The notes under the pieces: generated by a model
What the model was told of the DNA's origin: nothing
The model's database searches: none
The model's input: the letters and a program-made list of their open reading frames with translations, nothing else
Part shown: one piece after another, positions 53,398 to 64,000 of the stretch
Layout: every line of letters starts with the position of its first letter
Position numbering within the stretch: position 1 is the stretch's first letter
Assembly (NCBI GenBank): GCA_015501595.1
Contig: JADNRX010000114.1
Span: 1-64,000, forward strand
Origin: Hymenopellis radicata
Taxonomy: Eukaryota > Basidiomycota > Agaricomycetes > Agaricales > Physalacriaceae
DNA length: 64,000 nt
Direction of reading: 5' to 3'
Translations under genes and position numbers: made by a program

Positions 53398-56386
53398 TTA
53401 TACATTCTGGTATGTCCCGAATGAATACTCCGTCGTATTTCTTTCCCCAACATTCACAACCGACGATCCGCGGACATGCCGAGCGAATTCACAAAGTCCT
53501 ACAACAACCCTATCATATGGCCGATACACCAAGGGCGCCATGAAAGTGTGGCGAATGTTCAACGACTCTTCAGCATGACGCTGATATCCCTCTTCAACGA
53601 CATTCGACTCAAGGAACTTGGTCAACTCCACCAGGCAATGTTCCCACAGCTCCGAGTCTAAACTGATAGAGGGCGCAAGCGACCACAGGCGTTCGACATC
53701 TGATAATACGAACAGTTTGCAGAGGGAAAGCAGGTTTGAGGGGAGCTCAATGTATTTCTGGATCTGGGAGTATGTGGGGAAGGATACTTCTTTTAGGACA
53801 TCCAACCCAGTAACGAATGCAGCAGCGAGGAAGTATAACGCGGTTCGGTCGACACTTGATAAGCGGGAAGTGCGCGTCTGCGCTAGCCAGTGAACGGATA
53901 TCAGTCGCGTGTAGAGCTTTGGAAGCAGCACCGGACACTTGGCGCTGGTTGTCGCCTCGAGCACATCGACCAAGAGCGCGGCGCCGCTCGTGAGCAACTC
54001 AGATTCGTTAACGTCAAATATGATGCAAATGAGACTCGCTGCGATTGACTCGGTCATCCACAGTCTGTACTCTTTCACGAGTTCAGAGTCTAACAACAAT
54101 GCTCTGAAAAGAGGATGCAGGAGGCGGCACTTTTCAGCGGGGAGCAGCCTGGTCTCCGTGACTTGAAAGATGGATGTCAGGGTGTGGAATGTCGCACGAG
54201 GGATACTCGGGTGATGGCCGTGGAAACCACCACGCCCGTCCAGACCGATACTATTGTGTATACTCGTTATAAGCTGCGAAATTGGTGACACAAGAGTAAC
54301 ATCGCGAGAAAAACCGGTCGAGTGAATTGAGGGGAGCTGGATGAGAGCATGTCGGAGGCGAATGTCACTGGGAACGTTGTCGTAGACGGGCTCCTTGCAA
54401 AACGAGGGGTAAAATACGCGCAGAATGAACTCGGAAAGGGACGGGAGTAAAAACGTCTGCGCTGCCATTTCAAGGTTCATCACCTCTGTGGTGTCTTCCG
54501 GAGTGCCGAGGACGTACAAGGTGCAGTCCGATCCGTAGTCTGGGTTGGCTTGAGTGACCTCGCTGTAATTGCGAACGACACACGAGTACACATGTCCCGT
54601 CGAGCCAACGCATGATGCACATGTATGTGGTCCCAGGAAGAACCACGATATAAATCTTTGCCAGACTGGGGAGTTGACATGCATTCCAAGCCACTCTGTC
54701 CCAGATCCGAGTGCGTTTCGCAAGATCTGAATCCAGACGGCGATATCGTGTTCGGCAGAAGGTGTTAATATCTCACGCGATAGGAAACGGGCGGCGTTTT
54801 GGGCTTCGTGGAAATTGAGGAGACGTGGAACAGCATCTGGGGACGTCAGGTGCTGGGGAGGCCAGCCTAGGGCTTTCTGGGGCGATAGGCGGATGATGGA
54901 TCTGACTAGACGCTCGTACGCTGACTGGACTGCGATATCTTGATATCGAGGGGCACATAGAGCAGTATCAATGGCATGCTCGAGGTTGTCCACTGGGATG
55001 GTATGCGTGATCATGGGTATACTCTTGAGAGGAAGGTTTCCTATCGCCTGCAGAACAATGGCTTGAACAGAAGTGTTCGAGGACATGCTGTATAACCAAA
55101 TGGATGCCTGAGCATCGATGGCGTAAGAATGCGCAAGAACGATCTCCTTTTCAGCTTCGACAAGCGATGCTGGAGTCGAACCAGCGCCCCGCTTGGCATG
55201 CACAGTACGCGCCGTGCGGCGTTTTGAGGACAAGTGCTGCCACGACAAGGATGAAACTGCATTACGAACGTGGCGGGTGACGGTGTATGCATAATGTGTC
55301 ACAGGAGTCTTGTACGGACATGTAGGATCGAAAATGGGAAGGGTATTGGTAACAATATATGCTGCTGACGCAGCGGCTACAATGACTGATATCCAGAAGG
55401 TTATGCGCCTGCTTAACGAGAAGAGCAGCAGGATGAGACCGGCAGAGAAAAAGCCCAAAGCGATGTGCATAAGGACGGGGAGTAGGCCGATGATCAGTGG
55501 GACGTGCCATTTGAGTAAGTCGGTGAAACGAAATTGGCTGATGCGAGCGCGGTCTCGGTCAGTCTCGAGCTGGATTGGGGCATGGTATTCATGTACCCAT
55601 TGTCTAGTGAGAGAAGCAACGAGTGCGGTTGATAGGCTGAGCGCCAGACTGGCGAACCAGAGGCCGTTAACCCAGGTGAACGTGGGCGGGGGCATGGGTG
55701 GGGTGAGAGGCGAGTGGGGCACACTGTCCGAAGGGAGACCGTCCATGCTGGCTCGTTGAAGACGAACAAGTTCGAATATGAGATTTGAAGTCACTTCGGT
55801 GTTGTCGATTTGGAGCGTTTGGAAGGTCTGCGAGACGAACGTTGAGACGACGCCAGAGAATAGGCCGGCCTGTTCATTTAAGAGTTAGCTTCAGAGAATG
55901 TGGGAGCCGGAATCATGACCTACAAATATGAGTGAGACATCGAGAGCATCAGTCCAGCTGGCGACTTTGTCGGCGTTGAATTTAGCGCTCTCGGCAAGAT
56001 ACGTCTTCCATATTCTCGCGTTTTCGCCCACCTCGTGGTAAGGCTGGTCCTCGTCAAATTTACATTCGTGGTCGAACGGGCCTAGAGCATTTCAGCAAAG
56101 GCTGGAGAAGACGGAAACAGCACCAACCGCAGCGGGAGCGTGGATTAAGTTCAAAGATAGGGATGTCCTTCTCTGCAACTGCATACATTTTATACCAATT
56201 TTCTCCTTCATCAGCGTCGGCATTGAAGCTGCGATCGGGAGTGACATCTTCAAGCTCGATAAGATAGCTGTCATAGGACCGCAGGTCCCTGGGAAGGTCT
56301 GGGAGGTCCGACGAGGAAGGGGATGGGCTGTAGGTGTAGGGGAAATAGTTATCTTCGGAGTGTGGCGCAAGGAGAGGAGAGGACAT
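53398..56386 (-). CDS. DUF6535 membrane protein, paralog 1
   Basis: Exons 56386-56128, 56081-55924 and 55869-53398; 962 residues, phases consistent. Start MSSPLLAPHSEDNYFPYTYS. The DUF6535 core runs over exons 2-3: WKTYLAESAKFNADKVASWT, DALDVSLIF, GLFSGVVSTFVSQTFQTLQ, FELVRLQRASMDGLP. Four hydrophobic segments follow the family pattern: the AGLFSGVV segment, WVNGLWFASLALSLSTALVA, IIGLLPVLMHIALGFFSAG, and WISVIVAAASAAYIV. The remaining ~650 residues are soluble and helical. DUF6535 proteins are abundant in Agaricomycetes and of unknown function. Convergent with the protease-like gene (293 bp between stops). Intact. Confidence 0.88.
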
Positions 56387-56445
56387 GTTGCAGGAAGGTA
56401 TCAGACGTGGGGCCTGGCATATATAAAGTGAGCCTTTCTTCCTAA
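56387..56445 (-). promoter_or_regulatory. Core promoter of DUF6535 paralog 1
   Basis: CTTTATATATG about 35-45 bases upstream of the ATG, with GGCCC and CCTGCAACATGTC blocks shared with the promoter of paralog 2 (63007-63062). Confidence 0.6.
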
Positions 56446-56782
56446 AAACGAACAAGTGCACGTTTCAAGACGCGCTAAATGGAGAACAAACTGGTAAGAG
56501 GCAAATCAGGACTGCCCCTTGTCATGGACTGGGGTAACGGGCTAACGATCGGGCACGGGCCGGACGACTGAGGTGCGATCGCCAAAGAAACTCTTCCTCC
56601 TGCCACCATCATGTCCATTACCTCTGGCAGCGCTATTTCTGCCGCTGCCCGGGCTCGCGTATGGATACATTTCTTTTCATCTTCCACCCTCATTCGTGTC
56701 AAACCAACCTAAATCGCGTCCCGTGAACTGGTGGTTACAAGGTGGTGCAAGGGGTACACTCCAATTGGTGCCCATCTTATAA

Positions 56783-57660
56783 TTATTGCAGGGCATAATC
56801 TTATCTTCGAGGCAGCACCGTCATTGTTCCAAAATGAACGGCTCCTCCGAAAGCAGACTGCACTGGTGGTCGTCCCGAGTATTATCCACGGTGGTCGCGT
56901 TTTGAGCAGGCGCTATTCTGTACGTTGAGAGCCTGTTTATGAGATTATTTTTCTCATCTCGAACAGGGCAGAACATTTCTCCCCCAGGAACTCGCGTCTT
57001 AAGGACCTTTGTGGATTAGAGCGGTAGCGGCTATGGCTCAAGCATTAGATTCCCAATACGTCTTCCTACTTTTCATCGCGGCGACAATCCCATTTCGAAC
57101 GGTAGGGCACCACACACGCTCGTTCTGTGTTGACACAGGCCTGGTGAAAGTGGCGATGTACGTTGAATGCTACTTATTCGATTATGGTTCTCATCTTGGA
57201 TTGCGCAGGACACTTCCATCGACGATGCAACTCTCAGATCAATATCGGCCTCGAGCGGCTATCCCAGACCCCCTACGCCAAATGCTTTTGGATGTGCGAG
57301 CAATGCACACACCGGCAATTCCTCCCACCGGCTTCTGACCGTCACCATCCAAAGTCGCAAACGCGCCCTCAGCTATGAGAAGACGGTAGCGCCAAGGATC
57401 ACATTACATGGGGTACGTCCCCCTAGTCATTTTCGCAGGGCATAATGTCATTTTCCAAGCAGCAGTGTCGGCGTTCCATTGCTGCAGAAGGCTTTCTCTG
57501 TATTGACCCGGACCTTCAACGAGAGAATAATACACAGTTGGTCCTACCAAGTACCATTCAACGGCTGTCACGGTTGGGCAGGCGCGATTTCCGCCGCTGT
57601 ACGTCGAGAGGCTACTTGTGCGGCTATTTTTTCTCATCTTGGATAGGACAACGCATTCCC
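56783..57660 (+). repeat. Two diverged direct repeats, no gene seen
   Basis: The ~210 bases from gcagggcataat near 56786 to about 56995 are related to those from 57435 to about 57665: gggcataatNtNatNttcNaagcagc, a gcgctattctgtacgttgagag / ccgccgctgtacgtcgagag block, and a ttttctcatct block recur in the same order. Similarity is perhaps 70% by eye. Nothing in either copy reads as a protein. Probably an old duplicated mobile-element remnant. The flanks (56446-56782 and 57661-58563) also show no gene. Confidence 0.45.
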
Positions 57661-58563
57661 TGGGCGAGGAGGCATGTCGAACTATTTGGATACGCGGACA
57701 ACGCGCTCGCCTGTAATCGACCTACTCCCTTACCGGGAATGTATTGCTCTACGGATGCGCTACAAGGGGCCCGCCCTTCACTGCTCAGTGTCGTGAACCC
57801 AGATGGCTTTCGCCCTTGCCTGACGTCGTTGGCTGGGTAATCTGCGTGGCCGAACAAGGTTTTTGTCGTTTGGTTCGCCGTGCCCGCGGAGATGCATCCG
57901 ACAAACGTGCGGCGTAATTGATTTTACAATTACGAGGCCTCGGTTGTTCATGTTCGGCCCATTCGAAGCCTTGTTACGCCCCGCGTCTCCACTGCCCTTC
58001 AACCCGCTTGCTTACCTGACACTTTTTCCGTTGTACATGCTTATCAGAGCATCGGACGCATTCCCAGCGGTCTTCTGTGATGTCTGCTGTAAGAGCTGCA
58101 TTCCAACGCGCCGTATATTCCGACGGCAATGTTGTGCGGATATTGGGAGACGTTCGATTCGGATGAGCGTGGGAACGGCGGAAGCGTTGGATATCCGAGT
58201 CGCTGGAAGACGTGGGAAAGGGATGTACCCCTGGAGCAGGGGTGGCGAATCGAAGTGTGGCGCTGTATGTATGTGGTTCGTTCTCGGACCTTTGCCTTCC
58301 TTGTTGACCATGGTTATAGGTTCCCAGCCCATGTGCGCCTTGAATTTCGCTCTGTGTCATGTCGGAACTTGATGGATACTACCAGTGATCTTAATCCTCT
58401 GGGAATGAGCCTCGTCTCCACACAGACATCCCGTAAATCAGATCAAGCGCAAGGATGTGATGCTAACGATACAGTCGTCTCTATAATATCGGTGCCCAGC
58501 TGGGTCTGAAGCCTTCAGTGTCATGATTAGCATGGTTACCGAGAGTCCAGAGAATATTCCGAC

Positions 58564-59291
58564 CTAGCTTTGAGTGTACATCTCGTTCGGGTCATATCGA
58601 TCTAAAAGGTCACGGATCGACTCCCCATCTACGTCGGGCGGTGGCCTCGGCGCGCGACGGCTATTCATAACAGCCTTCCCAGCATTACGTAGACCACGGG
58701 AGTATGTCTCTCTGAGAGTCATATGTCGCCCGCGGATATGTGGTTGCAGCATGATGGGATCTTCTGTATCAGGTTCAGTCTCTGGTTGTTCCTCTAGATC
58801 GTAGAGCACGATGTTGTGGTTTTCCATATATCGGTTCATAATGGGTATGATAGTGTTACGCGCTCTTTGTTGGTAACTCTCTTCGGTCTCGATAACATGA
58901 TGTCTAGATGTGCTTGCTTCTGAGTTCTCTGTTCGACGTGATATGAACACAAACGTACTGATTACCCGCGGAGTCCATCACTATGGAGTGTACTGGTCTA
59001 GAGTTCAAAGGGAAGTCATTAGTCAATCCTATGGTGGGAATGCTGTACGTGTGCATACTCAAGACCAAATATATCTCTTGCAAGGAATGCTATCCAAGCC
59101 ATGGGAGGGCTGGGAGTAACAAGTCTCGCGAAGCACTCGACTAGGGCCTCTCTGTATTCATTTGTGTTTTTCCAGGTGGCTACGCGCGCACAATATTCGT
59201 TGTCTATGCTGCGCCACGTTTGTATTGTAGTTATATCGGGATGGCGACGTCCTTGTCGGGGGGAACTGCGAGAGGAAGGGTATCGAGACAT
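58564..59291 (-). CDS. Hypothetical protein, two exon-like segments
   Basis: First segment 59291-59019: MSRYPSSRSSPRQGRRHPDI, then TWRSIDNEYCARVATWKN and PMAWIAFLARDIFGLEYAH. Second segment about 58975-58564: FISRRTENSEASTSRHH, RNTIIPIMNRYMEN, then an Arg/Pro-rich stretch and DGESIRDLLDRYDPNEM to the stop. A donor (gtacag) after the first segment and a catag acceptor before the second exist, but I could not find a join keeping both in frame without a stop at the junction, so an exon boundary or an indel is missing. No family recognised. Flanked by the two DUF6535 genes, same strand. Confidence 0.42.
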
Positions 59292-59851
59292 GACGCCGAG
59301 GTGATGGAATTTGTTGTCATACTAGCCAGAGACGTGTTGGAACTTATAGGAAACCTTTGAAGATGAACAATAGCAGGAACGATGTCCTCGTCCCAAGGTT
59401 GTTCTCCAGAGAAACAATAGTACGAACTGCAGATGGCTTACCAAAGCCTCCCGTAAGATCAGTCAACAGGCTTTTGTTCCTTGTGTTTGAACAAGGCATC
59501 CGGCTAACTTCTGATTATTGTCTGTCAAAATTGATGCTGAGCTAGCCCTTGAACATACAGATACTATATGGTTTTTTTCATAGCCTGCGTGTTATGCGGA
59601 CAAGCTCTTTCGTGCTACCACCAAGGGGGCAAATCAATGACACGGTAATTGCGCCACACAACGAACAGCTTTGGATGGATTTCTCCTCATATTTGACATC
59701 TACACTGTTACTATACATATCCATTGTAGCTGGTATGCCTTTCAAAGGTAAGGAAGCGGTTCGGTCAAGCCATCTCATGTTCATCTGCGCCCCGGGCCCT
59801 CACAGCAGAACCGGAGCGCCCAGAAAAAAGGGTTGCAATCAGCAATGAAAT
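59292..59851. other. Intergenic, no gene seen
   Basis: Short plus-strand frames without motifs. Confidence 0.4.
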
Positions 59852-62800
59852 CTAGGTTCGGCGTATCAGACTGGAGCACCATGAAGACAATGGAATATTT
59901 ACCTTGTTTCTCGGTCGAGGGGAGGCGACCTTCCGAGGCACAGGATGCTTTCGAAGGTCAAATCTAAACTCAGACACCGCTGCAAGCACTTGCTCGTAAG
60001 TCTCGTATGAAAATGGACAATCCTTGAGGTACGGATGACGAGCATGCGAACGGTGGCACTCATAACTGTCTCGAACGGCAGGGGTCCGAATGAACGCGTC
60101 TAGATCCTGTAAAGCGGACTCCCACAACTCCCCACTGATAAGCGGGGTAAGAGTCTGTAAACCTTTTCGACGTTCAACATCGGACAGCATGAGTATCTTG
60201 CAGAGTGACAGCAGGTTCGACGGTGTGCGGATATACTTCATCACTTGATCATAGGTAGATGCGGACATCTGTTTGAGGATGTCCAAACCTTCGACAAACG
60301 CCGCAGCGAGGAACGTATGTGACGTCTTCACCATGAACGATGGTCGGTGCATTGTTTGCCCAAAGTGAGATGTGCAAATTACGTCGAGCCAGTGCCCGCT
60401 GCACAGCTTCTCGTAGATCTGTGGCAAGAGTTTCGTGCATCCAAAGTGTACTGCACTCTGGAGGAGATCGGATATGAGAGGCGAGATTTGTGAGACATTG
60501 ACGGCCTCTACAAAGGTGGCCTGGATAATGTTTTCAGCGACGAGATCGGTCATCCAGGTGCGGTAGTTCGTTGTCAGGCACTTATACTCCTCACGGGATT
60601 GAGCGGACAGATTTGCATCAAGCAACAGCGCTATGAAGAGGGGACGGAGAAGTCGTTGCTTTTCGCTAGTAGGCAGTATGTCGTGGCCAAAAGCATTCGA
60701 TACAACAGATGTCAAGGTATGGAACGTCGCGTGAAGAACACCCGGGTGACGGATATGGTTTGCCTGACCGCGAACATCAATGTCACTTTTCATGCCCGCA
60801 ATGAGTTGGGCGACGAGTGAGGATGTGTTATAGTCATCGTGAAAGCCGGTAGATTGAATAGAGGGAAGTCGGATGAGGACGTGACGGAGTAGGATATCCC
60901 TGGGCACAACAGCGTAAACCGGTACCTCATTATAGTTGGGGCGAACGATCTGGAGCAGGAATTCTGAGAGCGATGACAAAAGGAAAGTGGTCACGGCTTC
61001 CTTGAAGGTTAACGGCTGAGTGGTGCTAACATTGACGGACGGATTCTCAAAGACACTGAGCCTGAAATCTATATAGATTGAGCTTCTTTGCTGTCTCCCC
61101 GCGTAACTGTGAACTCTACATGAGTAGTTGTCCTGATGGGGCGTGCAACGCCTACAGGCATGACGTCGCGAAATGAACCAAGAGATGAATCTGCGCCAGA
61201 CAGGCGAATTGTCATTCATCCCAAGCCACTCCGGGCCTGAAACCAACGCGTTTCGTAGGATCTGTACCCATACGGTGATGTCATACCTGGCGGATGGTGC
61301 CAGAATTTGTCTAGACAGGAATGCCGCTGCGTTTTCCGACTCGCAGTGATTGAGTAACTGGGGAAGGGATTCCAAAGACCGCATTTGACGCGGAGGCCAA
61401 GTCAAGTCCTTCTCCGGACAGATACGAATGAGAGATCTTTGTAGACGCTCGTACGCTGCTAGGGCCGAAGCCTCCTCATTCTCGGGGGCATCTAACGCAT
61501 TCCTGATCGCACGTTCGAGAAATGCGGCCGGAATAGAACGTGTAATGAAAGGGATACTCTTTAACGGAAGATTGCAGATGGCCTGTAATACAATCGTTTG
61601 AACAGAGGAGTTCGATGAAACACCATAGAGCCAAACAGTTGCCTGCGCGTCGATAATATACGAAATGTCCTGGACAATAGCCTTCTCGGCTTCGACAAGT
61701 GACAACGGCGCATTGCTGAGCGTCTCCGAGCTGGACGCAATATCAACAGTCCGATCCAACGGCGATGGGCTATTCGCTGTCTTGTCGGGAGAGGCTGTAC
61801 GACTGCAAAGACGTCTCAAGTCTATGAGCCGAGAAAAACCCTCCAGTAGCTTTGGCGACGGTGTGTTTCGGACAAGGCAAGTGATGCGGTATGCATAGTG
61901 GGTTAAGGGAGTCTTATAGGGACACGCAGGATTGAAAACAGGGATAACATTGGTGACGAGATATGCTGCTAGTGCGGCAGCTACGACGACAGATATCGAT
62001 GCGGTTATGCGCCGACTTAACGAGAGGAGAAGGAGGATTAGACCAGCAAAGAAAACACCCAATGCGACGTGCATCAGGACGGGCAGTAGGCCAATGATGA
62101 CCGGGACGTGCCATTCCGACAAGTTTGTGAAGCGAAACTGTCGGATGCGACCGCGCTCACGATAGGTCCCCAGTTCGATTGAGGTCCGGTATTCATGTAT
62201 CCATTGCTTTGTCAGGACAGCAATGAGCGCGGTGGTCAGGCTAAGCGCCAAGCTGGTAAACCAGAGTCCGTTAACCCAGGAGGCTGTGGACGTTGGACGA
62301 AATGTCATATATGGGGAGAGAGGGGAATGGGGCACGCTGCTCGAAGGAAGGCCATCCATACTGGCCCGTTGAAGGTGCACAAGCTCGAAAATCAAATATG
62401 ATGTGACTTCGCTGTTGTCGATCTGAAGGGTTTGGAAAGTTTGAGAAACGAAGGTTGAAACGACCGCGGAGAATAAACCTGCCTGAAGATTGCGGGTCAG
62501 AAAAGTGGGAATGTGAGAAGCGAGTCAACGTACGAAGACTAGAAGCACGTCAAGGGCATCGGTCCAGTTGGCTACCTTGTCGGCGTCGACCTTTGCGCTC
62601 TCCGCAAGGTATGTCTTCCACATCCTTCCTTTTTCTCCCATTTCTTCGTGCGGCGCATCCTCGCCATATTTGTGTACATAATCGAAGGGGTCCTGAGCTA
62701 AACGGAGGAATATCAGGGAACAGATAGAGTGCAGGAATGCAAACACGAACCTTGCTGTAAACGTAGATTGGTATGTCTCACTCCGAAAAATGGGCTACCC

Positions 62801-63006
62801 CTCTGGTTGTGATCTTTCTCTTCGGGAAGGGCAGTTGCGGGAGCATCCTGGTGACTTGCAGCTCCGACGTCCTGAAGCAGCTCTTTGGAACCATCCCTAG
62901 AATCGTTCTGAAGGGGATACGGTAGATCGATGGCTAAAGGCGGCGGATTATATGTTTGGAGAGAGTAATCATCGTCTGAGCATGGCGAGTAGGTGGTAAA
63001 AGACAT
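59852..63006 (-). CDS. DUF6535 membrane protein, paralog 2
   Basis: Exons 63006-62751, 62697-62534 and 62482-59852; 1016 residues with the same intron positions as paralog 1. Start MSFTTYSPCSDDDYSLQTYN. Core: GRMWKTYLAESAKVDADKVA, NWTDALDVLLVF, AGLFSAVVSTFVSQTFQTLQ, FELVHLQRASMDGLPSSSVP. Hydrophobic helices WVNGLWFTSLALSLTTALIA, IIGLLPVLMHVALGVFFAG, ISVVVAAALAAYLVTNVI. The soluble part resembles paralog 1 in order throughout (WLYGVSSNSSVQTIVLQAI, FITRSIPAAFLERAI, LPQLLNHCESENAAAFLSRQ), with small insertions. Intact. Membrane topology suggests an anchored protein with a large cytosolic helical region; role unknown. Confidence 0.88.
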
Positions 63007-63062
63007 GTTGCAGGGATTCCAAGAGGAGTACAAGACTCGGGGCCCACATATAAAGCGAGTTT
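63007..63062 (-). promoter_or_regulatory. Core promoter of DUF6535 paralog 2
   Basis: CTTTATATG with following GGCCC and, directly around the start, CCTGCAACATGTC, the same blocks in the same order as upstream of paralog 1. Confidence 0.6.
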
Positions 63063-63737
63063 TGGCCCGAATGATCCTCTACAGCATGGGACGGCCTTTC
63101 ATCCTAAAAGCGGATAAGGCCACGTCTGAACGCGCTCTAAATCGAGAACTGACCACTGACAAGCTGTCCAGATACCGCGCCTTGTAATCCAATGGGGTAA
63201 TATGAATCCAGACGCATTTGCGACTTGTTTTTAACGAAAAATGACACTCAGAAAGGTCTTGCTGGCTGTGAGTGCTGATGAGTGGGCTTTCTTGACGATG
63301 CTGAACCCCACAATACGACACCGCCGTGGTATATCGTGGTGACACGCAGACACTGCTTTTCTTCCCACGCGCGCACAATTTTTCCGGATCAGCAATTTGA
63401 TGTCGCATACGATCAAGGGCTTGTCCACTCTATGCGCTTGATCATCAGAGCATCCAGGAGGATGAGAGCGAGGACCCACACATCTAATTGCGCCACGCAG
63501 TCGATTCCGTCAGATGTCTGATTACGCCGGCGCTAACTTTTAAATCGGCTAAAATTGGAACGAATGTAGCGCCACGTCGCCACAGCCTTGAGAAGATAAT
63601 TCCCTTGCTAGACAAGGGTTCTCAGTCGGATTATTGTCCCACTTTTCATGTTAAATCGTAAACATGTGCAAATACATCTCACAGCCCCTGTCTTTGCCAC
63701 TCTTAGTAGACTCTTACGCCCATCATCCAATGTGATT
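63063..63737. other. Intergenic
   Basis: No gene or repeat recognised. Confidence 0.4.
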
Positions 63738-64000
63738 TCATTCGTCTGTGCGTGTAATTTCTAACCATCTTTGTTTCGTGTCGTCATTCAACATCTCTAG
63801 CCTCTCATCTTCCTGCATCAATTCAACATCATGTCCTCCCTTCAACGCAACTACGTCAATATCGCGCAATAATCGAATCGTCTTGCAACCAGAACTCCGT
63901 GACAGCGCGACGTACATGTTGAACAAACTTAACCGTCCGCTTGGCGGCTTTGCGAGGTCGGCGAGGACACTGGCAATCGTCTGCCCCTACGATCACCAAA
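63738..64000 (-). CDS. C-terminal end of a PIF1-like (Helitron-type) DNA helicase, cut by the window edge
   Basis: Reads from the edge as VLADLAKPPSGRLSLFNMYV, ALSRSSGCKTIRLLRDID and ends EDERLEMLNDDTKQRW plus eight residues. MYVALSRSSG...TIRLLRDFD is the last conserved motif (motif VI region) of SF1B PIF1-family helicases, and the EDERLE..D..TK.RW tail is usual in those found in mushroom Helitrons. Whether it is a functional element or a relic cannot be judged from 87 residues. Confidence 0.75.

Noticed and set aside
58564..59291. Assigning the hypothetical gene to the neighbouring Helitron or DUF6535 family
   Set aside because: No shared motif with either; left as unknown.
1..64000. CRISPR arrays, bacterial operons, riboswitches
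   Set aside because: No regularly spaced repeats; intron-rich genes and family content are eukaryotic.

Overview
This is nuclear DNA of a filamentous basidiomycete, almost certainly Agaricomycetes. The evidence is many short (about 45-60 nt) GT-AG introns, mid-GC content, and gene families that are characteristic of mushroom-forming fungi: two DUF6535 membrane proteins, a fungal HSP70/HSPA12-like ATPase, a laccase, F-box proteins with LRR-like tails, coiled-coil proteins ending in an HPD motif, C2H2 arrays and a DUF6729 transposon gene. I cannot name the species.

Layout. 1-5 kb is transposon-rich: a DUF6729 gene (minus) split by a 253-bp TA-flanked MITE, then a 2.9-kb element with ~360-bp inverted ends. 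5-9.4 kb has no readable gene, but 6.8-9.4 kb carries many intron-like signals. 9.9-12.5 kb is an Hsp110 chaperone gene (minus). 13.5-15.4 kb holds two decayed C2H2 genes. 16.2-17.7 kb is a lineage-specific helical protein. 17.9-26.8 kb is a decayed HSP70-like gene whose intron was hit by a Ty1/copia element with identical 236-bp LTRs; that element's reverse transcriptase was in turn hit by a 1.2-kb hAT-type element. 27.3-30.6 kb has two intact C2H2 genes of the same family as the 13-15 kb relics. 30.8-33.3 kb is a 16-exon laccase (minus). 34.2-39.0 kb is a tandem pair of coiled-coil/HPD proteins (minus). 39.4-49.2 kb holds a glycine-rich-tail family protein, an F-box gene, tRNA-Val(AAC), two related low-complexity proteins and a second F-box/LRR gene. 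51.1-53.1 kb is a membrane-anchored aspartic-protease-like gene. 53.4-63.0 kb holds two DUF6535 genes around an intergenic region with old repeats. The right edge cuts into a PIF1/Helitron-type helicase.

How genes relate. Three chaperone-related items lie within 30 kb (Hsp110, an HSP70-like relic, HPD/J-like coiled-coil proteins); a functional link is only a hypothesis. Laccase and the protease-like protein are predicted secreted or cell-surface proteins. Most of the rest are expanded basidiomycete families without assigned function.

One caution affects much of the window. Many genes that are conserved along their length carry a single one-base frameshift, often at a short homopolymer. Either many genes here are decaying or the assembly contains uncorrected indels; I note each position.
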